Source: Planococcus versutus
Lineage (GTDB): Bacteria; Bacillota; Bacilli; Bacillales_A; Planococcaceae
Assembly (NCBI RefSeq): GCF_001186155.3
Contig: NZ_CP016540.2
Coordinates: 682,001-746,000, forward strand
DNA: 64,000 bases
Reading direction: 5' to 3'
The translations under genes were made by a program, and so were the position numbers. Of this stretch, positions 54,412 through 62,828 are shown piece after piece; the first letter of the stretch is position 1; each line of letters begins with the position of its first letter. Under the pieces are notes generated by a model that had not been told where the DNA came from, ran no database searches, and was given only the letters and a program-made list of their open reading frames with translations.

Positions 54412-56142
54412 ATGACCACTAATTTGACTGCCATTCAAAAGAGCCTGGTTGGAGCTGTTTCTGCGGATGGTCTGATGGCATACACAGCAGAAATTTCAAA
54501 AGAAATACGGCTCTCGGGCTCATTAGAAGAGTTGCGAGCATTTAAATATGCCAAAAGCGTACTCGATGAGCTAGGAGCAGAAACCCGCTTGACGTTTCAT
54601 GACGGATTTATTAGCTTACCCGTATCCGCTGAACTAAAAGTAGGGGAAATCAACATGCCATGTATCACTCATTCGATGTCTGCCACAACGGGTACTGAAG
54701 GTTTATATGGAGATTTGGTTTATATAAGATCTCTTAGTTCCAATGTGAATACAATAGGGAAGATTGTGTTGATAAAAGGAATTGCTACACCAGGTACTGT
54801 AGAAATGTTGGAAACAGCCGGAAGTCTAGCAGTCATTTTTATTAATGGTACAATCACCCACGAAATGACCGTATCACGGGTGTGGGGCAATCCGACTCCA
54901 GAAACCAAAAAAGAGTTCCCAAAAATTCCTGTGCTATCCATTACAGAAGTCGAAGCAAATTTGTTACTTAAGCAATTAGACCATTCTAGTAACCACATCG
55001 AAGTTTGGTTGAAAACAATTGTTGATACCGGATGGCGTAAAATCCCTACACTAGTTGCTGAATTGAAGGGGGAAGTGGAGCCGGAGAAGTTCGTTTTGTT
55101 TAGTGGACATATCGACTCTTGGCATTATGGAGCTATGGATAATGGAAGTGCCAATGCAGCAATGCTAGAAACTGCAAGAGTGCTAACCGAATGCCAAGTG
55201 CCTCTTCGACGGACGCTAAGGCTGGCTTTTTGGTCGGGGCATTCACATGGGCGATATTCTGGGTCTACTCATTACAACGACATGCATTGGGAAGACTTAC
55301 ACGAAAATTGTTTCCTACATGTATATGCTGATTCATTAGGTGGAAAAGGCGCTACGATTCTGAGTGAAAGTAATTGCATGGCTGAAACGAGAGATTATGG
55401 AGGTGGATTTGTTAAAGCATTAACTCAAGAAAATTTTATCGGCAAAAGATTTGGTAGAGGGGGAGACCAATCTTTCTGGGGAACGGGCATTCCTGCACTA
55501 TTTATGGGAATGTCGGAACAACCACTAAGTGATAATTTGGCTTCGCAAACGCTTGCCAGTTTGTTTGGTGGCATCAAATCTGGTGGATTTGGATGGTGGT
55601 GGCATACAACTGAAGATACACTGGACAAATTAGATCCTGCTAACTTGCGCCGTGACTGTCAAATTTATGTGTCCGTCATTCATGACGCTTGTACGAGAAA
55701 AGTTCTTCCCTTTAATCATGAAGCAGGTGCGCACGAAATTCGAAAAGCGTTAGAGCATTATCAAAAATTGGCGGACAGTCGCCTAGACCTGACACGAGCG
55801 CTTGAGCGAGCAACATTACTTGAAAGTTTAGGTATGCAACTCAACAAAGTTATGCACAACAGAAACTGGAGTGACGATGCCGCAAAAGCATTCAACGATG
55901 CCATGCTCTCGATTTCACATGAACTTATTCCACTCAATTATGTGAGTGGAGACAGATTCGATCAAGATTTAGCGATGAACCAGCCTGTTCTTCCCCTTTT
56001 GAAGGATATCAGTTTGCTGGCTTTGACAGAACAAGGAAGCGCTGAAGATTTGGAATGGCAAACACTTTTAAAAAGAAGATTAAACAAAGTGGAGTATAGT
56101 TTACTGAAAGCTTGTCGAATTGCACAAGCTCTCATTCCGTAA
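54412..56142 (+). CDS. M28-family peptidase-like protein with altered active-site motif
   Basis: A 576-residue protein with a PA-like insert (about residues 80-200) and an M28 aminopeptidase domain. Zinc ligands His233 and Asp235 in SGHIDSWHYG and Asp243 in AMDNGS are present, but the position of the usual catalytic Glu-Glu pair (WSGEExGLxGS) reads WSGH277S278HGRYSGS. A last His is in WWWHTTEDTLDKLD. There is no signal peptide. The ATG at 54412 follows AAAGGAG. It closes the operon. The changed motif may define a subfamily with another metal geometry or a non-hydrolytic role. Confidence 0.82.
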   Translation: MTTNLTAIQKSLVGAVSADGLMAYTAEISKEIRLSGSLEELRAFKYAKSVLDELGAETRLTFHDGFISLPVSAELKVGEINMPCITHSMSATTGTEGLYGDLVYIRSLSSNVNTIGKIVLIKGIATPGTVEMLETAGSLAVIFINGTITHEMTVSRVWGNPTPETKKEFPKIPVLSITEVEANLLLKQLDHSSNHIEVWLKTIVDTGWRKIPTLVAELKGEVEPEKFVLFSGHIDSWHYGAMDNGSANAAMLETARVLTECQVPLRRTLRLAFWSGHSHGRYSGSTHYNDMHWEDLHENCFLHVYADSLGGKGATILSESNCMAETRDYGGGFVKALTQENFIGKRFGRGGDQSFWGTGIPALFMGMSEQPLSDNLASQTLASLFGGIKSGGFGWWWHTTEDTLDKLDPANLRRDCQIYVSVIHDACTRKVLPFNHEAGAHEIRKALEHYQKLADSRLDLTRALERATLLESLGMQLNKVMHNRNWSDDAAKAFNDAMLSISHELIPLNYVSGDRFDQDLAMNQPVLPLLKDISLLALTEQGSAEDLEWQTLLKRRLNKVEYSLLKACRIAQALIP

Positions 56143-56342
56143 AAAAGAAGACATTTTCTTGTTGGCTGTCGTAAGTAACTTTTTATAGAAGCGAATTGAA
56201 AAATACTTAAAGAAATATGAAATCCATCAGCATTTTTTTTATAAAATACGAATAATTCTCATCAAATTCTAATGTTCTTCTCAGTCTTGTCTCATTCTTG
56301 AAAGTTATGATTGGTTTGTAGACAGATAGAGGAGGAATAATT

Positions 56343-56921
56343 TTGAAAAACACAGTTATAATTGGAACAGTAGTAGGTACAGTCGTTTTAGGTGGTCTTG
56401 GAGGAGTAGCAGCTTTTGCAGCAACCAGTGACCACAACTCAGCAGGGCAATCTGGAATTACGGCAGAAAAAGCGCTTGAAATCGCATTTTCTCATACAGA
56501 AGGAACAGTTCAAGAAGTAGAACTTTCTTTTGAAGAAAATGGAGATTATTATGAAATTGACATCGACAGCAATACGAGCGAATATGAATTTAATATTGAT
56601 GCAGTAAAAGGTGAAATCCTAGATCAGAATGCAGAAAATGTAGAGCAAGAAGAAAAGGAAGACAATGCAACTGACAACGGCAACCATTCAAATGAACTAG
56701 CGGATGTCGCTTCTTTTGATGAATACAACATGATTGTTGACCAAGTAAACACAGATGAGCTAACGTTCCAGCTAGCTACTGATAACCAAGGAAACCGCAT
56801 CATGTTGCTACTAGACGAAAACGGTAAAAAACAATATAAAACGATTTTCGTTAAATACGATAAACACTTGAAAATTATTGATGTGAATAATGGTGGATTG
56901 GTATACAACGGTCGTATTTAA
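56343..56921 (+). CDS. Secreted PepSY domain protein
   Basis: A 192-residue protein starting at TTG 56343 after GAGGAGG. A signal or anchor helix (residues about 4-27, VIIGTVVGTVVLGGLGGVAAFA) is followed by a PepSY domain (ITAEKALEIAFSHTEGTVQEVELSFEENGDYYEIDI) and an acidic linker (EQEEKEDNATDNGN). PepSY domains often act as propeptide-like inhibitors at the cell surface. The C-terminal part (about 120-192) is not recognised. Monocistronic, with a terminator. Confidence 0.82.
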   Translation: MKNTVIIGTVVGTVVLGGLGGVAAFAATSDHNSAGQSGITAEKALEIAFSHTEGTVQEVELSFEENGDYYEIDIDSNTSEYEFNIDAVKGEILDQNAENVEQEEKEDNATDNGNHSNELADVASFDEYNMIVDQVNTDELTFQLATDNQGNRIMLLLDENGKKQYKTIFVKYDKHLKIIDVNNGGLVYNGRI

Positions 56922-56956
56922 TTGATCTAGTTATAAACTAATTGAATCGAGTAAAG

Positions 56957-56998
56957 GCCCTTTCGAAATCAAGTGATTTTGAAAGGGTATTTTTTTTG
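56957..56998 (+). terminator. Intrinsic terminator after the PepSY gene
   Basis: The stem CCCTTTCGAAATCA / GATTTTGAAAGGG, one mismatch, followed by a T8 tract. The following 190 bases up to the helicase gene show no gene. Confidence 0.85.
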
Positions 56999-57186
56999 AT
57001 TTTGCAGAGCGCTAACAAGTCTTAATAAATGCTCGTAAATCATGTTAAGCATCTATAACAATTTAACTTCAAAATTCACAAGATAAAAACCGCATTTCTT
57101 CGAATAGATGATATGATTAGATGAAAACAGATCAGACACAATGCGTCGATTTGAAATTTATTTAGCTTCAGAGAACAGGTGATTAC

Positions 57187-60100
57187 ATGAAGAAAGCACA
57201 TACAGTTATTTATAAAACATCAGTACGGCTAACCAAGACGGCAACGGAAAAAATGGGCGTGTTCGGCATCAGCGAACGCTCTTTTTTTGTTGCAGACAAA
57301 GCTTTTAAGGTGTTTATCGAGCGTTATCCTTCAAATGCGGATGGCGAGCTTTCGGTTGCGTTTATTTTTGACAAGTCAGAGAATATTCGGTTGATGGAAA
57401 AAGAGACAAGTGCACCAATTGTTTTGCACGGGATTTTTACCAATCACCATTTGTTGATTACCAACGTGACACAACGAAAGTCTTATCAAGCACTTGGTAC
57501 CAACTGGCAACGTGAGGAATACGTACTATTTGAACGTTCGCGTGAGACGGCTTCTAGTCTATTGATAGACTTGGTCAATCGAATGACACCTGCTAAAGAA
57601 AGCTCCGAGTACGTTAAAAAGCGGATTAGCAGTTGGGAAGGGTATTTAAAGATTCAAGAACGCGGCATGGATATTCCAGACATCAAGACCACTTATTCAA
57701 AGTTGTCGTATAGCCATGATTTTAGTCGAATTACTTTAACAGGCTGTCAGCTCAAAGATTCTGAATGGAAATCCTTAAAAAACTTAACGGTGCGATTAAC
57801 TGGGATTTCCGGAGATGTCGGGACTGTCATTAAAGTAGCAAATCAAACTGTTGAAATAGAGCTTCAAAACTATATAGTCAAACAGGTGCGTGAAAATGGC
57901 TCATCACTCGATAAAAAAGAAGTGATTTTTAGTAATTTTGCGGCTTTAAGTCAAATTCGTCGGCTACGACAAGGGTTTGCCAACTTGGAAAAAGGGATGG
58001 CAGTCAACCCCAATTTGGACCGACTGTTATTTGAAGAAAAGCCACCCGTTAAACCACTACGATCTTTAGAAAAGTTGTCTTTTCATAACCGGTTAAATGA
58101 ATTTCAACAAAAAGCCGTTTCCGGTGCCTTAGCAGCAGAAGATTTATACGTCATACAAGGACCACCAGGAACAGGGAAAACAACGGTTATTTCAGAAATT
58201 TGCCTACAAAATGCAAAAAAAGGATTGCGTACGCTTGTTGCTTCGCAGTCAAACTTAGCAGTTGATAATGCACTGGGGCGATTACTCGCAAATAAAGACA
58301 TTCGGATTTTACGTGTGGGCCGTACCGAAAGCATCGAAGAAGAAGGCAAAAAGTTTATTGAAGAAAACGTCGGCCAATATTGGAAAGACCACACGCTAGC
58401 AGAAGTGTCGGCACAATACACGATGCGTGAAAAACGCGAACCAGAATTAAAAAAAGAACTTACACATAACAAACAAGCTACAGAGAGATTAGAGCCAGTG
58501 TATAAAAACTTACTACTGGCCGTAGAAGAGAAAAAACAAGCACAGCAACAGCAACAAGAAATTCAACCACAACTCGAAAAAGAACAAATCCTGCTGTCCA
58601 CACACAAAAAAGAACAAGAAAAAGTCGCACGTGACAAAAGAGCTACTGAAGAGGCGATACATGCCTTTGAAATAATACTTGGGCAAGATCAGTTGTTTAT
58701 TGAAGACAAAAAAGGTATTGACTGGCTTGCACAAGAACAAAAAATCCAAGCAACCATTAAACAACTTCAACGAGCTCTTGGGCGAGAACGACTCGAGCAA
58801 GAGTTAGAAACAACAAGACAAGAACTTACTGTCATCACAGATAGACGTGATCAAATGGCAGACATTATTAAACAAAAGCAATTAGCAGTCAACAATATGG
58901 ACAGTATCAAAAAAATGGACGGCTTGTTTGAAGTATTAACAGAAGAACGCATCGAAGAAACAGCGTCAATTACCTATTTGACTAACCGCTTAGAAGCCAA
59001 TCGTGAAAATATGGCTGATTGGATCAAGCTCAATGAATACAACGAACTTGTTTCTACTGCGATTACCTATATCGAAAAATTATTAATATCAGTTGATATT
59101 GCTGTTGAAAAATTGAAACAACAAGCCTCTTTAAAAACACAAGCGTATAGCTCTACAGAAATTGATCAGTACTTGGAAAAGCTGAGAGCAGTATTAAAGA
59201 GCTCTCAGCGAACCGATCCGATGCTTCTGCAAAAAGCGCTCATTGGCTTATATAGAAGACAAAGTAATTTATGGCATAGAGGTGCGAAGTTTAAAGAAAT
59301 CGATATTTATAAAGCAGAGTCAAAACGTGCGTTTAATGATTTGAAAAAAGCGTTATGCGAAGAACTCGTTAAACAACAAGAACAATACCGCATCTGGGAC
59401 CAAAAATGGTTGGAAAAACAAGAAAAGCAACAAGAAGAAATAACACCACTTGAATTGCGTTATAAGCAATTGCCAAATACAGCAGAACTTCCGTTAGACA
59501 TTAACGGGGCGATTCGTGATCAAAAAGAACAATTAAAAAAACTTCAAAAAGACAAAACTTTGGTTGAACAAATAAAACAGCGTATAGCAGATCAGCAAGC
59601 TGAACATGCACAAAAAACAGGAGGGCTCAAAACTCATCATGCTCAGCTAATTAAAATAGAAGCTGATATTGAACAAATCGAAATAGCCATAGCGAGTTAC
59701 GAAAATCAACTTGCTGCTTTAACAGGGATTTTATCTTCAGCTCCTGAACGTCAGTTAGAAGAAACCGCAAAAGCACTCGCCAGTTTATCGTTTACGAAAG
59801 AATCACTAAACCAAGAAATGAAAAGTTTGCCTTTATTGCAATCGGTTCAAAAAAAATGGCTGGATTTATTGGCTGGTGCGAATGAACACGATTTGGACGA
59901 AATCCGAAAACTGTATATTAAACACGCCAACGTTATCGGAACTACGTGCGTGGCTTCGGCGCGCAAAGACTTTATCGATAACTATCCGGAGTTTGATGTG
60001 GTTATTATCGATGAAGTTTCAAAAGCTACACCACCTGAGTTATTATTGCCAATGTTAAAAGGACAAAAAATCATTTTAGTGGGCGATCATCATCAATTGC

Positions 60101-60957
60101 CACCACTTCTGGGCAATGACACATTAGAAGAAATGCTTCAAGAAATGATTGCAGAAGATAACGGCTTTGAAGAAAAAAAAGAGCTGGAAAAGCTATTAGA
60201 AGAATCGTTATTTGAGCGTTTGTATAAAAACTTACCCACTGCCAACAAAACGATGTTGGCCATTCAATACCGCATGCATGAAGATATTATGGAGACCATC
60301 TCACCGTTTTACCGGTTAGAAAGTGAACAATTAAAGTGTGGGATTGCAGATTCTAATAGCGAACGCGACCATTTGTTGGAATCGAATAGTGTAAAGCGTA
60401 CTAATCACTTGATGTGGCTGGATTTGCCAAATGAACCGACCTATTTTGAAGAGCGCATGAGTGGCGGAAAAAGTTTATACAATGCAGCAGAGCTTCAAGA
60501 AATTCGTGGTCTATTAATAGAGTTAAACGATGCAGCAGCTGAAGCGAAACGAGCAGGACGAATGGCTCTAGATCAACAAAAAAGTATTGGCGTTATTAGT
60601 TTTTACGGCGAACAAGTGAAACGACTTCAACGCATGCTCGACCAAGAATTGTGCTTACCGCATTTAACGGTTCGAACAGGAACGGTCGACCGTTTTCAAG
60701 GAAGCGAACGAGATATTATTGTCCTGAGTATGGTGCGCAATAATCAAAACAAGCACGGCGATATTGGTTTTGCTAAAGACTATCGCCGCTTGAACGTGGC
60801 ATTATCTCGTGCTAAAGAGTTGCTAGTACTTGTTGGCAGTTCCGAGATGTTTACCAAACGCGCAAAGCAACCAGAAACACGGAAAATGTATCAACATGTA
60901 TTAGACATCGTTAAAAAGAAGAACGGCTTGAGAGTATTAGAAAAAAGTAAGGGGTAA
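57187..60957 (+). CDS. Large Upf1-like SF1 helicase with long coiled-coil insertion
   Basis: A 1256-residue protein. Residues 1-300 form an N-terminal region of unknown fold. The helicase core is split: motif I (GPPGTGKTT, Lys331) and Ia (ASQSNLAVDNAL, about 355) come first, then about 500 residues rich in Gln, Glu and Lys that read as coiled coil, then motif II (DE at 942-943, IIDEVSKA), III (VGDHHQLPPL, 965), IV (QYRMHED, 1027), V (VDRFQGSERDIIVLSMVRN, 1167) and VI (VALSRAKE, 1204). This is the SF1B Upf1/DNA2 type, acting on RNA or DNA. The ATG follows AGGTGAT. The next gene starts 5 bases after its stop. Confidence 0.88.
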   Translation: MKKAHTVIYKTSVRLTKTATEKMGVFGISERSFFVADKAFKVFIERYPSNADGELSVAFIFDKSENIRLMEKETSAPIVLHGIFTNHHLLITNVTQRKSYQALGTNWQREEYVLFERSRETASSLLIDLVNRMTPAKESSEYVKKRISSWEGYLKIQERGMDIPDIKTTYSKLSYSHDFSRITLTGCQLKDSEWKSLKNLTVRLTGISGDVGTVIKVANQTVEIELQNYIVKQVRENGSSLDKKEVIFSNFAALSQIRRLRQGFANLEKGMAVNPNLDRLLFEEKPPVKPLRSLEKLSFHNRLNEFQQKAVSGALAAEDLYVIQGPPGTGKTTVISEICLQNAKKGLRTLVASQSNLAVDNALGRLLANKDIRILRVGRTESIEEEGKKFIEENVGQYWKDHTLAEVSAQYTMREKREPELKKELTHNKQATERLEPVYKNLLLAVEEKKQAQQQQQEIQPQLEKEQILLSTHKKEQEKVARDKRATEEAIHAFEIILGQDQLFIEDKKGIDWLAQEQKIQATIKQLQRALGRERLEQELETTRQELTVITDRRDQMADIIKQKQLAVNNMDSIKKMDGLFEVLTEERIEETASITYLTNRLEANRENMADWIKLNEYNELVSTAITYIEKLLISVDIAVEKLKQQASLKTQAYSSTEIDQYLEKLRAVLKSSQRTDPMLLQKALIGLYRRQSNLWHRGAKFKEIDIYKAESKRAFNDLKKALCEELVKQQEQYRIWDQKWLEKQEKQQEEITPLELRYKQLPNTAELPLDINGAIRDQKEQLKKLQKDKTLVEQIKQRIADQQAEHAQKTGGLKTHHAQLIKIEADIEQIEIAIASYENQLAALTGILSSAPERQLEETAKALASLSFTKESLNQEMKSLPLLQSVQKKWLDLLAGANEHDLDEIRKLYIKHANVIGTTCVASARKDFIDNYPEFDVVIIDEVSKATPPELLLPMLKGQKIILVGDHHQLPPLLGNDTLEEMLQEMIAEDNGFEEKKELEKLLEESLFERLYKNLPTANKTMLAIQYRMHEDIMETISPFYRLESEQLKCGIADSNSERDHLLESNSVKRTNHLMWLDLPNEPTYFEERMSGGKSLYNAAELQEIRGLLIELNDAAAEAKRAGRMALDQQKSIGVISFYGEQVKRLQRMLDQELCLPHLTVRTGTVDRFQGSERDIIVLSMVRNNQNKHGDIGFAKDYRRLNVALSRAKELLVLVGSSEMFTKRAKQPETRKMYQHVLDIVKKKNGLRVLEKSKG

Positions 60958-60961
60958 TAAT

Positions 60962-61729
60962 GTGGACACTTTACGAAAGGACTTACGTGCAACGATAACA
61001 AGCAATCGGGATGTCTCTGTCGTTAACGAACTGCTATGGAAACTGCCGATTGCTTTGTACGATGTTGGGTTTGATCAAGTCAAACGCATGAAAATGGATA
61101 TTTTGATGAAGATGCTCTTGTTGGCTTTTCAACAAGCCGACATTCGTCGAGCGGCTAACTTGTCGGAGATGTTGTTTGTAGAAGAATTGTTTATAAGCGA
61201 CTTGATTTACAAAATGCAACGCATCGGATTAATCCATTTGGAAAAAGTGGGGTATAAGTTAACGCCGAAAGGACATAGCTATTTAGAAAAAGGAATTTTC
61301 GACGAAGAACTGGAAGGTGGTCAAACGGTCATTTCGTATAGCGCGATTCATGATGACTATTGTTTGGCAGTAGAAGACTCTTCGGAAGAAGCAGACGAAG
61401 CACTCGCACTTTATCGCTATCCCGCTCATGGCAGCTTAAACAAAGACCGAATCGAACAGCTCTTGTTTAAAGAAGGTGTTAGCAGTGGGGAAGAAAGCTT
61501 GCAAACCATTATTACCGGCATGACAAGCTGTATAGAGCAAAAAACAAAATACATTTCTTGCGTGGAATTTCAAATGTACGATGAAAAACAAGATCTTTTT
61601 TTTGCGCGTGTTTGGAATACGATGACGAGCAGCTGGGATGAAACAATAGAAAAGCAAATCGAAGCGCGTGAACTCGTGAAATGGCGCAAAACAATAGAAG
61701 AGCAGAACGTAAAAAAACAAGTGCAATAA
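60962..61729 (+). CDS. Helicase-linked protein with predicted winged-helix segment
   Basis: A 255-residue soluble protein without a family I recognise. Residues about 55-110 (LLLAFQQADIRRAANLSEMLFVEELFISDLIYKMQRIGLIHLEKVGYKLTPKGHSYL) look like a MarR/PadR-like winged helix. The C-terminal half is mixed alpha/beta with strands around YCLAVEDS and YISCVEFQMYDEKQDLFFARVWN. It starts at GTG 60962 right after the helicase gene, with AAGGGG in the helicase end, so it is co-translated. It probably assists or recruits the helicase; the function is unknown. Confidence 0.6.
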   Translation: MDTLRKDLRATITSNRDVSVVNELLWKLPIALYDVGFDQVKRMKMDILMKMLLLAFQQADIRRAANLSEMLFVEELFISDLIYKMQRIGLIHLEKVGYKLTPKGHSYLEKGIFDEELEGGQTVISYSAIHDDYCLAVEDSSEEADEALALYRYPAHGSLNKDRIEQLLFKEGVSSGEESLQTIITGMTSCIEQKTKYISCVEFQMYDEKQDLFFARVWNTMTSSWDETIEKQIEARELVKWRKTIEEQNVKKQVQ

Positions 61730-61830
61730 AATCGTTGCACTTTTTTTATGTTTAAATCTATTGTAAAAAAATAGGCGGTCTGCTACGCTTATCTACAGAA
61801 GAACGATTACGAACCAAAGGAGACCAACTC

Positions 61831-62346
61831 ATGTCGAATCTGTCATTAGCAGAAGCTGTAAAGTTAAAATCAGTCCTAGCAAAACGTATTCATGAATTGG
61901 AAGAAGAAATGGATCGCGTTGCTTTTGTGGAAATGGAAAAAGGCAAAAAAACACCAAAACAAGTGCGTTCGCTTTTCCAAGTAGAACAAGAAATAGACGA
62001 CATTCGAAGAGATTTTCGACTGCTGGATAAATTGATGTACCAAGCGAATTTCGAAAACAAAGTAAGTTTTAATGGAGAAGAGCTTGCCATTGTCGAAGCA
62101 ATTGAATTGGCAACACAGTTGCGTGCCAAAGCACGTAAGTTTAAAGAGTTTGGAACGTCTCTACAAGAAGAGCTTCAATTTGGTTATGGAGAAAGCGTTC
62201 CGGTTATTCGAAAAGCGATGTTCGACCCAGAAGAATACCGCATAAAAGCAGTTGAACAAGAACGATTGGCAAATCGGTTGTCAAACGCCATCAACACGAA
62301 AAACTATTCAATTGTTTTGGATTTTGATAGCGACAAGTATTTCTAA
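61831..62346 (+). CDS. Small coiled-coil protein (possibly DIP1984-like)
   Basis: A 171-residue largely helical protein. Residues 1-70 form a long heptad-rich helix (VLAKRIHELEEEMDRVAFVEMEKG) and a second pair; the middle FNGEELAIVEAIELATQLRAKARKFKEF recalls the DIP1984 family, though I am unsure. The C-terminal IVLDFDSDKYF is distinct. The ATG follows AAAGGAG. It starts about 100 bases after the previous gene on the same strand with no strong terminator between (a short T7 run at 61740), so it may be a third member of the helicase cluster. Confidence 0.55.
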   Translation: MSNLSLAEAVKLKSVLAKRIHELEEEMDRVAFVEMEKGKKTPKQVRSLFQVEQEIDDIRRDFRLLDKLMYQANFENKVSFNGEELAIVEAIELATQLRAKARKFKEFGTSLQEELQFGYGESVPVIRKAMFDPEEYRIKAVEQERLANRLSNAINTKNYSIVLDFDSDKYF

Positions 62347-62536
62347 ACCTTGGAGAGGTGAGACTCCGCTCCAAGGCATGGAAGGAAACCTCTTTTGTAC
62401 TTCGGTGCAATCAACTCTAATGGCTACTGGCAAACCAATAACCCATACCCCATTACGATATTACCTGTTACCGATCACCAACTATAAGCAAGTGACGGTC
62501 GATGACCACTATCCTGTTTTAAAACTCCTTCCATGA
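62347..62536 (+). ncRNA. Candidate structured RNA with coaxial stems and UUCG hairpin
   Basis: Directly after the coiled-coil gene. Stem A is CCTTGGAG (62348-62355) with CTCCAAGG (62369-62376), 8 perfect pairs. Directly next to it, CATGGAAGGA (62377-62386) pairs over 140 bases with TCCTTCCATG (62526-62535), 10 perfect pairs, so the two stems can stack. Inside, TTGTAC-TTCG-GTGCAA (62395-62410) is a 6-bp hairpin with a UUCG tetraloop. Loop bases AGGT of stem A can pair with ACCT at 62388. A terminator follows at once. It matches no riboswitch class that I can recall in full. Confidence 0.45.
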
Positions 62537-62567
62537 ATCCTCTTGCTTTCGAGCGAGAGGATTTTTC
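62534..62567 (+). terminator. Intrinsic terminator ending the helicase/RNA region
   Basis: The stem AATCCTCTTGC / GCGAGAGGATT with one G-T pair, a 6-base loop and a T5 tract. It overlaps by two bases with the long-range stem of the candidate RNA, so formation of one may affect the other. A second, weaker hairpin with T7 lies at about 62603-62654. Confidence 0.85.
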
Positions 62568-62828
62568 TTTTGTTCGAAACTTTTCGCGTGCATCAGACGT
62601 TCTACTACATAGACTTACTCGTTATTGTTACCACTACTGATGTAGTGTTTTTTAAGAAAAATAGATTTTTGAGGTAATGATAAAATAATTGAAGATTTAG
62701 AAAAAACGCCAAACTGTCATTTCTTAGTGTATTAGCGTAAAATAGAAGATGTTGTTGAAATATTGGGTATTGAGATGTTGAAAAAGTACCTAAATCCTTA
62801 TAAAGATTAACTATAGAGAAGGTGTATT

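Noticed and set aside
57187..60957. SMC or RecN-type ATPase
   Set aside because: Despite the long coiled coil, motifs Ia, III, V and VI (QLPPL, QYRMHED, VDRFQG, ALSRAKE) are those of SF1B helicases and there is no ABC signature.
62252..62536. 94-codon open frame through the end of the coiled-coil gene and the structured region
   Set aside because: It overlaps a better gene in another frame, has no ribosome site, and its 3' half is better explained by RNA stems.
62347..62536. M-box (ykoK) magnesium riboswitch
   Set aside because: Short pieces look alike, but the conserved central core is absent, the stem order differs and no Mg transporter gene follows.
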